From Euglena gracilis (taxonomy: Eukaryota > Euglenida > Euglenophyceae > Euglenales), in NCBI GenBank assembly GCA_039621445.1, contig CP154954.1, positions 37,557,703-37,621,702 of the forward strand: a DNA stretch of 64,000 nucleotides. Direction: 5' to 3'. The notes beneath the pieces are model-generated. The model was not told the DNA's origin and searched no databases. It worked only from the letters and a program-made list of their open reading frames with translations. Position numbers and translations under genes: made by a program. Positions 32,701 to 44,700 of the stretch are shown piece after piece. Each line of letters opens with the position of its first letter. Position 1 is the stretch's first letter.

Positions 32701-35700
32701 TGGATGTTGTCATGACAGAAGAGAAAACATTTTTTTCGCAACACATTTTTTTTATGCCGAAACCCTACCCTTGGTGGTCAGGGCTCTGCGGGAATCCCCG
32801 CAACCCTATTGTGGTGGGTGGCCATCCTGGTGTGTGGGGGGGGGACCCCCCACCATGCCTTCCCGTATTTCTGGCGCCAATTTTTAGGTCAATTTTTTTT
32901 TCGGTGCCAACGGTGCCGAAGGAATTTTTTTTTGCGCTGGTGCTGTGGTGGGGGGGGGGTCAACCCCCCCACCTCCCGGGTGGAGGGGTGGAGGGGGTCG
33001 ACCACCCCCTCACACCAGGCCTTCCCGTACAGCCCTGCAGGTTAGCATGGCGGAGGATGCAGATTTGCCTGCATTTTTGTGGTTTTTGCTGTGTATTGCT
33101 TGTTTTTATTTTTATTTTTGGGGATTTTTTATTATTATTATTAACGACCACCCTGTTTCTCGGCAGGCTTCCCAACTGATAAAACTCCTCCAAAGAAGAT
33201 GCTCTGCAGTTGATATCCGGGGAAAAATTAATTCAACGAAATTTTGTCGTCCCCAATGCAACATGTTTTCCCATCCATTTTTGAGTTATCCGACTAATGA
33301 CTTTGCAATTGGGGAGTTCCGAGACATCTGCACATTTTACGTGTAGAGATGTAGGATATTCTTCAGCTTTCTGTTGAATTGCCGTTTGTTAGAGCGACCC
33401 TCACCTGGCTAATTTTTCAAAAGCCACAAACGAGGAAGAAAGACCTCTCCACAACAGTTTCCCAGTCGATGTCCAAGGTCATTGGGAGGGAGGGGTTTAA
33501 AAAACCCTAATAAATAGAATTTTATACACCATGCCACCCCACCCCAAAGGGTTCCCAATAATGCAAGTCCAAGGCCAAACAGACCGGTGCCAATAACTAA
33601 AACTGCAAAGTGCAGTCAATTTTAAGTCCCAAAAGGGTTGCCTTAAAATGCACTTTTGGTTGCGCTCTTTCGTACACAAGAGTTCCAAGCACTTTCTTGC
33701 CAGACTTTACACATTGCATTTGGGATTCCCCCAGCCATCCTCCTTCTGAAGTGGCACACCAATGCTCGCTGGCCAGTTTAACTGCCAATGAATGTGATTG
33801 ACCCTGTGACAGCTTCAGTGAGGAGAATCCTCTTGCAGCTGAAGAAGCACCTTGAACAGAACAATGAAAGTATGCATTTGAGCGAGATCGTTGCCAGATT
33901 TTTTTCTGGATGCAAATTGCCCAGTACTTTCTGATGTGCATTTGTTGGTTTGACATCTTAAGGTTCTGACCTGCCACCCAAGACTGTGACCTGCCTCTCA
34001 ACGACCTCTTTCAGATCTCAAGGGCGCTTTCCTGGCTTTGGATTCGAATCGTAGAGGCTGGTTGTCCAAGGCAGAGTTTGCGGCAGCATTCAAAGACTTC
34101 CACTTCTCTATCACGCAGCAGGTAGCGTAATTTGCATCTGCTGTTAGGGTGATTATATAGGCGGAGGGCATTTTCATTAGGATTGAGGAAGGTTTGGTTT
34201 ATCAGCTCAAAGCCCTGTATTCACTCATCTCTGGTGTGACCCCCACATGGGGGTTTTTGAGAGTGGGTGAGCGCGCAGTTGAAGCCCGGGTGGGAAGGGT
34301 TTCAAGGGTATTTGGCCAACTTTGGAGGTATTTGGGTGGTCGAGGTCGAGGTCTGGGTATGGGAGGAGCCGAAATTTATGGTGTGAAGCAGTTTTCTATG
34401 CAGAAAAATGTCAAAAATATATCTCTGAAGTGCAAACGTTATACTCCACTCAACTTCAGGAAAGACTTCAGGAAATTTTTTTTGATGTGAAATACAGCTG
34501 TAAATTTGTCGGAAATTTGTTGAATGGCTGTCCATTTTGGGGAGCCAGCACCTCCTGCGACAAATCCTGAGTTGATACCCCCCCCAATTTCTGGTTCGGA
34601 TTTTGAAGCGGAAGAATAGTACCCAGGGGCAGGGTTCGATATAAGGAGGGCGTACATGGTTTAGGTGGGGGGGGTGTCCCCCCCACCCCCCCCCCCTCCT
34701 GGCCCGCAGGGGGGGGTCCGGACCACGGTCCGGACCGACCCTGGGGGGCAAAAATTGACCCCCCCCAAAAAGGGTCAATTTTTTCCTCCGGCGCTTTGCG
34801 CCGAAAATTTTTTGCATTTTTGGCACATTTTTGCCCAAAGAGTGCCCAAAATGGCACTCTTGGTCGTTTTGGGGGGTCAAAAATTTTCGGCCCGGCGCTT
34901 CGCGCCGGACGGAAATTCGGCCACCCTGACCGCGCACCTGTTTAGGTGGGGGGGTGTCCCCCCCACCCCCCCCCCCTCCTGGCCCGCAGGGGGGGGTCCG
35001 GACCACCCCCCCCACCTGTCCTTATATCGAACCCTGCCCAGGGGGTATTATTTGGGGGGGGGTTAGTGAAAACAGCTCCCTATCAGGGTTTCGAGGCATG
35101 TATGTGTCTGTGCATGTGCGTGTGCATATGTTTGGGTGTGATATTACCCCCGATCCTGCACTGGGTGCTAGGTTTAGGGTTAGGATTGTGGGGCCTGGCT
35201 CCCGTGACCCATCCTCTTCTTAGCCTGGTCGGCAGGGGAAAAGAAAGTTAAAGGCTTCCCAACAGTCGCCCGCACAAGGTCACCAGCCCCCAACTACGTC
35301 CAGCCCGAGTTGCCCGTTTTATTGGCTCATGTAACAGGATCTCTCTGCCAGAAGGGCCCCAGCAAATGTGGAATCCTGAATTTTGGTTGCCTAAGCCTCT
35401 AAGAGGTTCTGCGGAGGCTGGTTTCCTGGGAGCCTCCGCGGCACACATCTCTTTAAGGTTTGCAGAACTGGGGCTGCTGTAGCAGCCCTGATTTTGGCCC
35501 AGCCTAGCCGCAGCCCCCCCCCCCCCCCCCCGGGTGCTGCTAGCTAGCTAGTTTGCAGCTAGCCAGTCCCCCGGTAACTGGATCGTCTGGCTCATTTTGA
35601 CCTGGCGACCATTTCAAGGGGGTTGGTGACCCAACTGGATTGGCCAAGACAAAATTTTTGCGAGTGGATTGGTTTTGAGCATTCCCACAAAATATGTTAT

Positions 35701-38700
35701 TGGTAATTTTATGGCTTTTTTTTTGGACAATTGGATTGCACAATACAAATTTCCATGCACCCCCCATGTAAGGCCAGGTTTTGTGCGGTGATGAGCTTTA
35801 CCTGCCTGATGGTGCAATGAGCTGGCATTAACCCTGCAGACCGGCAGCACGGCCCGTCCAGGCCTGAATGCCACAGTGGCCTGGCCTGGCCCAGCCCAGC
35901 CCGATGGCGCAGCGTCCTGGCAGCCCGACTGGCCCGGTGGCCCGGCCCGGGAAATCAAAATAACTTTAGATAGGGTTTCAATATTTTCTCCCCAGCAAGC
36001 ATCTGGTCTGCAAGGGACGGGATTTTTTTTCCCCATTGAGGACCGCCCTCAATGGCCACCCTTGGGCTTAAGGGCCGGCCGGCCAAGGTCCGAACTGGGG
36101 CTTGAGCACGGTCGAAAATTGAAAAGTCGAAAAAACACATTTTTTTGACGTTTTGGGTATGTCAATGGTCCAAGGCTCCCGATGTCGACCCATTTTCGCC
36201 AAAATAGGCCATTATTTGGCCATTTTTTCTTGTGTATTTTGCGTTGAATGTGCTGAGACAGCAGAGTTTTTTTTCTCTATTTCCTAAGGACCGCCTGAGC
36301 AAATGTAGCTAAATTACCTAAAATGGCCTAAAATGGTCCAAATGGCCTAAAATGCTTTAAAAATGTCCCAAAATGGGCAAATTTTCGGCCTTGACCACAT
36401 GTGCTTGGTCCCTGTGATTTCCTTTAAACCATTTCCATTTTGGCGTATTTTGATCTTTTGTTTTTTTTGACCCCAAAGGACCAAACACAGCAATCTCAAA
36501 GCAGGCCAAGGTTCAGCATTCAGAGCAGAACAGCCGTCATAATCCAGGGAAGCCGCTGGGGAAATGAAAAAACCACAAGGTAGGGTGTTCCTTAGGCGGC
36601 CTAATTCGCACTTAAGGATTTAACTTTTTATTTGCGCATATGCGCAAATCCCCCGATTTTTTGATTCCGGCAGTGAAGGTCCTGAGGTTCAAGAGACACG
36701 CCGGCATGCAAGGGCAAAAACGGAGCGATTTTTTGGTTTTGGCGGAGAGGCCCCTGGGACTTTGGCGAAAAATGGTGTTTTTTTGGGTGTCCAGAAATTT
36801 TATTTTGGGCCAAGCCCCCGGGACCCTGCCCGCCCAAATGGAAAAAAAGTGAAAAAAGCACCTGGGGACCGGGACCCTGCCCGCCCCTGTGGTGACGCGG
36901 AGCCTTTTTTAAAGAAGTGGACTCGCCGGCAGTGTGTTCCCTCCCGGTGCCTCGGAGTGAGTGTGTGTACTTTTGACCTCGGTGACTTGTGAATTTTTGA
37001 TTGGTGAAGAAAGCAGCAGACAGGGTTGCAGGGGATTGGGATGGGTGCGGGTTGAGGGGTCCAGTGTGCAGGGGGTAGGGGGAGGAGGGGTCCAGGGGTG
37101 CAGGGGTGACGGTGCAGGGGGTGTGCAGGGGTGGTGTGCGGCGGGCAGGGCGGTGGGGGTGAGACGCCCGCAGGGGTTGTCAGTGGGGGCCTGGTTGCCT
37201 GTGTGTGGAGGCTTGCGTGCGTGCAACCCATTACTTTGGCATTGGTGTTTTTGTGAGGCACAAAACAGACAATTGATGTTGATGCGCGCAATTGCGCAAA
37301 TAAAACGTACGGTGGTGTGCGTGCCATGGGATGAGAGGGGTGCCAGTGGAAGAACCAGATGATTGAAAGAGATGGGGATGAAAAGACAAGAGGCGAAAGA
37401 GAAAAGGCAGACTGGCAAACAGACCCCTGGCGGGCGGGGTACACGCTGGCCGCCCGGGGGCTGAACAGGAAGGAGGGGGGCCGCCCCGCACTCCGCCGCG
37501 CGCTGGTTGTCAGTGGGGGGCGGTGCTTGTGGGGAGGGGTAATTAATTTTTTTTTGAACACGGGTGAGAGGGGCAGCACGACACGAGAGGGGGGCTGCAG
37601 GGTCACGAGAGGGGGTGTGTGCCACACCAACCCACAAAAAAAAAACACAAGTCCACCTCCCTGCAGGGTAGAGGGCGTGGGGATGACGGTCAGCAGGGGG
37701 GCGGTGTACACGGACACCACGGCGGTGGGGCAACTGTCTCCCAGCTGGCAGGCAAATAACAAAACAAAACAAAGTGTGCGTTTTACTTGCGCAAGTGCGC
37801 GCATCAACACCACTGATGAATTTTTTTATTTGGAACAAGATTGCTGAGAGGGGACAGACCATAGCCGAGAGGGGACTGAGAGGGGGAAACACTTGTAACA
37901 GGAACATTTGCGCAAATGCGCGCATCAAAAGTGTTTTGTAAAAAAAAACATGAGAAGTACAGAAAGGAGTGGGGAGGAGAACTGAAGTAAAAAGAAGAAG
38001 GTGCTGAGACAGGCCCACAGCCAGTCTCACTTCTTGTGCTTGGTGAGCCGCTTGGCCAGGCTCTCCGAGGCGGTCGCCGGCTTGGCGCCGGGCTTGGGCA
38101 GCCCGCGGCGAACGGTGCTCCGGGGCGCCGCAGGCGGGGCGGTACGAGGCGGTGGCGGTGCTGGGGTCTCCTCCTCCTCCTCGGACTCCTCCTCTTCGGA
38201 CTCCGCCTCCTGCGGCGCCGCCGGTGCCGAGGCCGCCGCTGCCTGCGACGACGCTGCCTCCGCGGCCACCTTGGCCTTGGACGCCTCGATGATGTGCTTC
38301 ATCGCCGGGTACTTCTTGGGGTCGAGGAGGTGGTACGACTTGGGGCCCTTCAGGGCCTCCCCCGGGCCCGGGGGACGGATCAGCCCCGCCGCCTTCCACC
38401 GGGTGTCCTCCTTGGCTCCCTTGCCCTTGCCCTTGCCCTTGCCCTCCCCCTTCTTCTCCTCCCCCTGTCGCTCCTTCCCCTTCTGGGGGGGCTCTGGCTT
38501 CCGGTACCCGGGGGTGATCTCCTCGATGGTGTCCTCCTCCTCTTCCTCTTCTCCCTGCTGCACTGGTGGGACTGCGGGAGCTTCGCTGGCGACTGCGGAG
38601 GAGGTGTCCGAGCTGTCACTGCTGCTGCTGCTGCTGCTGCTGTCCTCCTCCACCTCCTCCTCCTCCGGGTGGCGGCTGGGCTGGGCCACCGGCGGCGGCA

Positions 38701-41700
38701 CGATGATGGGGCTGGCTCCGGGTTCGGGCGGGGTGAGCTCCGGGGTCTCCCGGCCGGGGGCGGTCATCTCCACGTCGCCCTCCTCCGGGCTGTCCACCGC
38801 CTCGGTCTCCTCCCGTCTGGGCTTGGGGGCTGGGGGCCTGCTGGGCCTCTTCTCCGGCTCCTTCTTCCGGCGCTTCTTCCTCCGGTCAGCCCCACCCTTC
38901 TGGCGCTCCTCTAGCTTCTGCAGGCGGCGCTGCTCCTGCCGCATCTTGGTCTGGCGGCGCCGCTCCTCGGCCTCCTTGGCCCGTCGGCCCGCCTCCTCGG
39001 CGGCCAGGCGGAGCTTGTCCTGCAGGGCGGCGTTCTCCAGGGGGACCCAGAGGGCGTCCCCCCCTTCCAGGGCGGCCAGCAGGAGGGGCAGCATGGCGGA
39101 GGCGACGGGCCGGGGCAGGGTCACCGTGTTGGCCACGGTCTGGGTGACGTCCTCCAGGCTGCTGGCGGAGTCCTCAACCACCACCAGCACCTCGGGGGGC
39201 TTGGCCGCCCAGGCCGCCACCCGGCCGGCCACCGCGGCGTCGGCGGTCTGGATGACCATGGCGTTGGCCGCCTCCATCCGCCGCACCACCCGCCGCCACA
39301 GCCACTCCACGCACAGCCAGTGCAGCCCCGGCCCGCAGCTGGACTCCACGTCCCACTCCACCTTGGGCAGCACCTGCGAGGGGACGAGGGGACCAGACAG
39401 GCATGGAAGGCTTGAAAGACTTTGCGTGTATGAGGTGCGCGCAATTGCGCACATCAAACGATTACATTTTAAAAAAAAAGCTTGCAGAGGATGGGTGACA
39501 CCAATGCATACAGTGTCTGAAATGAGGAATAGCATGCTGCACAAACGCGGTGGGGTGGGGTACCTTGCTTCGCTCCACGTCACCCGGGCCGTACACGACC
39601 ACCAGGGCCCGCTTCTCGAACCTGCGGGCCACCCCCTGGCCCCCCTGCCGCAGCCAGACGTCCCGTACTCACGGACCCATGGCCACCCGCGCAGTCAGCC
39701 CGCCGGCCACCAACCCGCCCCACACTGCAGGCCACCGCCCCGGCACCGCCGTAGATGGCGACCGGCACGACGCCGGCCAGGCGCTTGACCTGCTCGGACA
39801 GGAGGGGGCAGGATTCTGTTTGGGAGTGTGTTGGCGTAGTGACAGATACCTTGAGTCATTGGATTTGCGCAAGTGCGTGCATCAAAACATTTGCGCAAGT
39901 GCGCGCATCAAATATTTTAAAAAAAAGGCACACACTACTGGGGAGCTGTTTCTGTTGAGAGTGGGAGTATGAATTTTTTTTGTGCGCGCAATTGCGCAAG
40001 TAAAACAGAAACTGCTAAAGCTTAAAAAAAAAGGCTCACGTTTAAACAGAACCCTGAGCCGGTGTTGTGGGTGACCTCGATGACGACGAGGCCCACTGCG
40101 GCCCCCAGCGCCTCCGCCGGCACCGCTCCGCCGCTGGCCTGGTACACCAGGCAGCGCACCCCCTTCTCCTCCCCGGCCGGCCGGGCCACCCCCACCTCCT
40201 GGAGGGCCCCGCCCTCCTTGGCCACCACCTCCGTCTCCACCGTCGGGAAGGCGAAGGAGGCGCGCAGCTCCTCGTACTGCGCCTCCACCCAGAAGGGGGC
40301 CGTCAGCACCGCCGCCAGGGGGGGCTTCGGCTCCACCGGGCTCCAGGTCCACGACCCCAGCCGCGCCACCTGCAGCGCCGCCACCGGGACGGTCCGCTTG
40401 AAGCGGCTGCGCTCCGCCCCGTTGTGCACTGCGAGACAACAGTGAAGGGGGGGTGGGGAGCACGTCACCACACTTGCAATGCAACCAGTGACCGTCACCA
40501 CCAACCGCCGTCCAATGCCGTAGCCACCCTGCATATACCACCCCGACCCACCCAGGCCACAGCGGCACACCCATCCGCGCGTGGATGTTGGGGTTGTCGC
40601 CCCGCCACGCGAAGGCCACCCACATCTCGTGGGTGGCCTCGGTCACCGCCTGCTCCAGCTGGGCCAGGCCGATCCCCGGGCTCTGCAGCGCCGCCGCCAC
40701 CTGCGCCCGCGCCTCGGGGGTCAGCAGCCGCCGGAGGGACCGCACGTGGGAGGACAGCAGCGTGCGGCCCCTCGCCGCCAGCGCCGACTCGACGCTCAGC
40801 AGCCCCGCCACCGCCTCCGGGTTCTCCTCCACCAGCCGCTGCAGCGGCCCCCACATCTGGATGACCTGCCCCTGAGGCAATGACACAGACACTGGGACCC
40901 CAGTGCATCAGGAGAATGTACTACGCCTTATGAAACAGTTTTATGCGCGCAATTGCGCAAATATAATGGGAACCAGCTCATGAAACTGAATGCATGGGTG
41001 CTGTGGGAGACTGGGCTAGACTGAGTTCACACCTGGGGGACCGACCGGTCCCAGCCGGCCTGCCGGTAGGCCGCCGCCAGCCGCACCGCCGGCACGGTGC
41101 TGATGTCCTTCCCCTTCACCAGGAGGTTGGCGAACTGGGGGATGGACAGCTCCTTCACCGACGACTGGATGGCCTGCGCATCCCCGCCGGCCGCCCGCCG
41201 GAGGTGCACCGGGGTCAAGGGGTGGAGGATGGTGGCGAGGACGTACTTCGCCTGGCCACAGCCCTGCATTTGCACCACTGTCTGCGACACCTGGGAGGGG
41301 CTGCACAGGTGGGGCGGCACGAGAGGGGCGGCACGAGAGGGGCGGCACGAGAGGGGCTGCACGAGAGGGGCTGCACGAGAGGGGTGACATGGGAGGGTCA
41401 GAACAAAAAACTCACAAAGAAATACAGAGCTGAATCCTTCGGGGGGTTCAACTTCTGGGACCTGAAGCCCTCCGCCCAGCGCTTCAGCGCCGAGGTGATG
41501 TGCTGCCCCGACATCAGCACGTAGTGGTTCTCTGTGAAAAACAACAGCAGGATGTGCGCGCAATTGCGCAAATCAAATCACATTGTACGCTTGTGCGCGC
41601 AATTGCGCAAATCAAATGACATTGTGCGCTTGTGCGCGCAATTGCGCAAATCAAATGACATTGTGTGCTTGTGCGCGCAATTGCGCAAATCAAATGGTAC

Positions 41701-44700
41701 CAACCATGCAAAGCACACTGACCAAAGCACAGCCCCACATACCAACAGAGACTCCACAGGCTAACTGATGTCAGAGAGACCGTCACACCTCACACAGTCA
41801 TATAACGCACAATCACACTGAGAGACACACCGGCCTTCTTCCAGACCGTCACCCTCACCGGCTCCAGCGGGGGGTTGAGCTGCAGCTGTCGGAGCTTGCG
41901 CTCCACTTCGTTGTTGTCGAGGGGGCGGGTCTGGCCCTCCGTCATCCCGTAGTCGACGTGGAGGGTGTCGAGGGGGAGTTTGGTGCTGGTCGCCAGCACC
42001 CACTGCTCCACCTTTTCTTTGTACACCTCCGCAATGGGGAGCTTCCGGGCGGTGTTGCGGGGGCGTACCCGCCCCGGCTTGGCGGCGGGCTTGGGCTCCT
42101 GCGCTGCAGCGACCTCGGCCGGGGCGGGCTCCGCTCCGGACTCCGTCACGTCGGTCCCGGGCTCCGCCTGCCCGGGGACGGCGGGCTCCCCCTCCGGGGG
42201 GACAGCCACAGGGTCGGCCATGGTGTGCGACCTGAGGCAAGGCGCAGTTTCAAAAAGGGGGGGTTTCTCACCAGTGACTGAACTACACATTCCACAGCTG
42301 AATGAAGCGCATTTGAAACGCCTTCCACCCTACGGGAGGCAACCCGCCCCAAAAGTGACAAAAATTCATCCGACTTAGGCATTTTCAGGCAAAAAATGGA
42401 AAAACTGTGAAACACTACAACGGAACGCACAACATGCATGATTCCGGTCCGTGGCAAGGGGGGGTATGGATATGCTATGGTTTTGTAATCTTTCACGGCC
42501 TATCGGTGTCACAAAACGCCCAACACAAACCGGGGGTGACACGTCACGCATTCAGGTCGCGAAACGGCTAACCCACTGGCGGTTTGCCGTTGGCGTCCGT
42601 AGGCCTGCATCTTTGGAAATGTAGAAGGCGTACGGAGGGGAGTTTTCAATGTTTTTCTTTTGGCGCACATGCACCTCGTCACGGCGCATCGATTGATCCA
42701 TAAAATAAAGCGTGGCGCTACTTATATCAGAAGTTACTAAATCGTCGCCTCATCGGAGAATCCACTCAGTCAGACCCCTCGGAGGGGTCCGCCGGGACGT
42801 ACGCGCGAGCCGCCCTCGGCTCCACAGTGTCCCGACTGCTGGTGGCCGCCCCGCGCTGCGCTGGTACCCGCCCGCCCGGCCGCGGAGGTGACGTGTCACG
42901 GCCTGGCGATTCGAATCGCGACCGTCGAGTCGGTCGCTCTCGCAGGGACCCCTCCGACGAGGAGTCAGCATCCACGGGCAACGGCAGACTCGCGGTGCCC
43001 CACTGCATTGAAATTTTAAAATACACTTTTGATGCGCGCAATTGCGCAAATGTAACACAATCTATGGCTTCTGGGAGGGGGGTTTGACACCCTATTCTCA
43101 AAAACGTTCATACTCTCAAAACTACGGAGCTGCAAACATTCAGTACCCTTCCCCCTGCTTTCAGAACACAGAGAATTGCCTAAACAAACACGGAGCACGT
43201 AACAGAGATGCGAACGCTCGGACTAATGGGTCACTACTTTCAAATGGGTGTGAAGGAACGCTGTGCCAGACACAGTACACAGAATGGGCCTGTCACACTC
43301 GCCACTTGGGATCATTATCAAACAGTTCACGTTTTTGATGCGCGCAATTGCGCAAATAAAAAGTGTAATCGTCATTACAGGGTGCAACGTCACTGTCCAC
43401 ATCCCCAGTCACGTGCACAATTTTTTTCTAAACGTTTGATGCGCGCAAATGCGCAAATGTAACATCACACTTTGGTATTCCTCGGGAAGGCATGTCATCT
43501 GAACCACGGCGGCAGTAATTACTGCCCTCCCCCCAGAAAGTAAATGACCAACCGCGAGTCTGGCTGCTGCCTCCCCAGCAGCCCTCTGTTGACGTGGACG
43601 GCGGCGGCCCACGACGCTGTCCCAGTGGACCTGGCACAGGTCCACCTCCGCCTGCGACCGCCGGCTGCGGCCAGCCTGCGCGTCGTAGCACAGCTGGTCC
43701 AGCTCCGCCGCCGCGTCGGCGGAGGGCACCTGGTCCTTCAGGAGCGTCCGCAGCGCGTACTGCAGCACGTCCTTCAGGGCCGTCACGCCCTTCGGCCCCG
43801 CGTCGGGCGCCAGCAGGGACGGCGGACCCACCCAGCCGTCCGGCCACCGCGGGACCACGGACTGGTCCTCGGACTCCTCCCCCTCGTCGGCGTCCAGCTC
43901 TTCGGGCTGCCGCCGTCGCTCCGGACGCAACCCCCTCGCCGAGGCGTACGTCACCATCTGGTGGACCAGCCGGTCGGGGGCGTCCACCGGCGGCCGCAGC
44001 TCACTGCCGTCCAGCAGGTGGTCCAGGTTGCGCAGGCAGTCCGCCAGCCACCGCCGGTCCACCCCGCCCGCCCGCAGCTCCCGGGCGCCGTGGTGCCCCT
44101 GCCTCACCAGCAGGTAGAGATCCATCACGTCCTCCACCTCCACCGCCTCCGGGTGCTGCTGCATGGACCCGCCCAGCCTGCTGAGGGTGGCCTCGTTCAC
44201 CTCCTCCGAGAAGCAGCAGGCGGGCAGCTGCTCGTGCCACCGGTCCCACACCAGCAGCGCGCACGCCAGCGTCCGCACGTAGTCGGAGTGGCCGCGCGGC
44301 CGATGTCCGGGTGTCGGCGCCTCCAGGTGCAGCAGCATCGTCAGGGCGTTGCACAGCACCTTCCGCGCCTGCCCGCCGGTCTGCGGCCGCCGCTCCTCCC
44401 AGTGGCACTCCCGCACCTGCCACCCCAGCGCGAAGCAGGCCGGCGCCCACACCACCAGCAGGTCCTCCAGCGCCTGCGCCACCGCCAGGTCCCGCTCCAG
44501 ATGCTCAAGTGCCTCCACAGCCTGGGCCTCCTTCCGGTGGCAGTGCTCCAGCGCCCGGATGCACTCCATCTGCCGGCTTCCCGACTGCCACGCCCGCTCC
44601 ATCTTGGCGCTGGCCGTCGCGTGCCGCACCTGCCGGGCGGTCTGCCGCTCCGCCTCCTCCTGCCTGCGCCGGGCCAGCTGCGTCAGCTGCCGCCGCCGCT

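Larger units (their letters stand above)
28489..33166 (+). other. Intron 3 of the EF-hand gene (4.7 kb)
   Basis: GTCAGT…TCGGCAG, phase 0. It holds a mirrored ACTTATAAACCCCCC / GGGGGGTTTATAAGT element (28505-28610) with more TTAGTAAGTGGGGG units to 28905, hairpins at 29816-29884 and 30398-30590, an inverted AATAAGTGCGCA element (30005-30290), and an open stretch 31150-31392 that does not fit the gene's phase. Confidence 0.5.

Noticed and set aside
38001-39788. Long plus-strand frame opposite gene A
   Set aside because: Antisense shadow of the Ser/Glu/Lys-rich last exon; Ser/Leu-rich and without recognisable domains.
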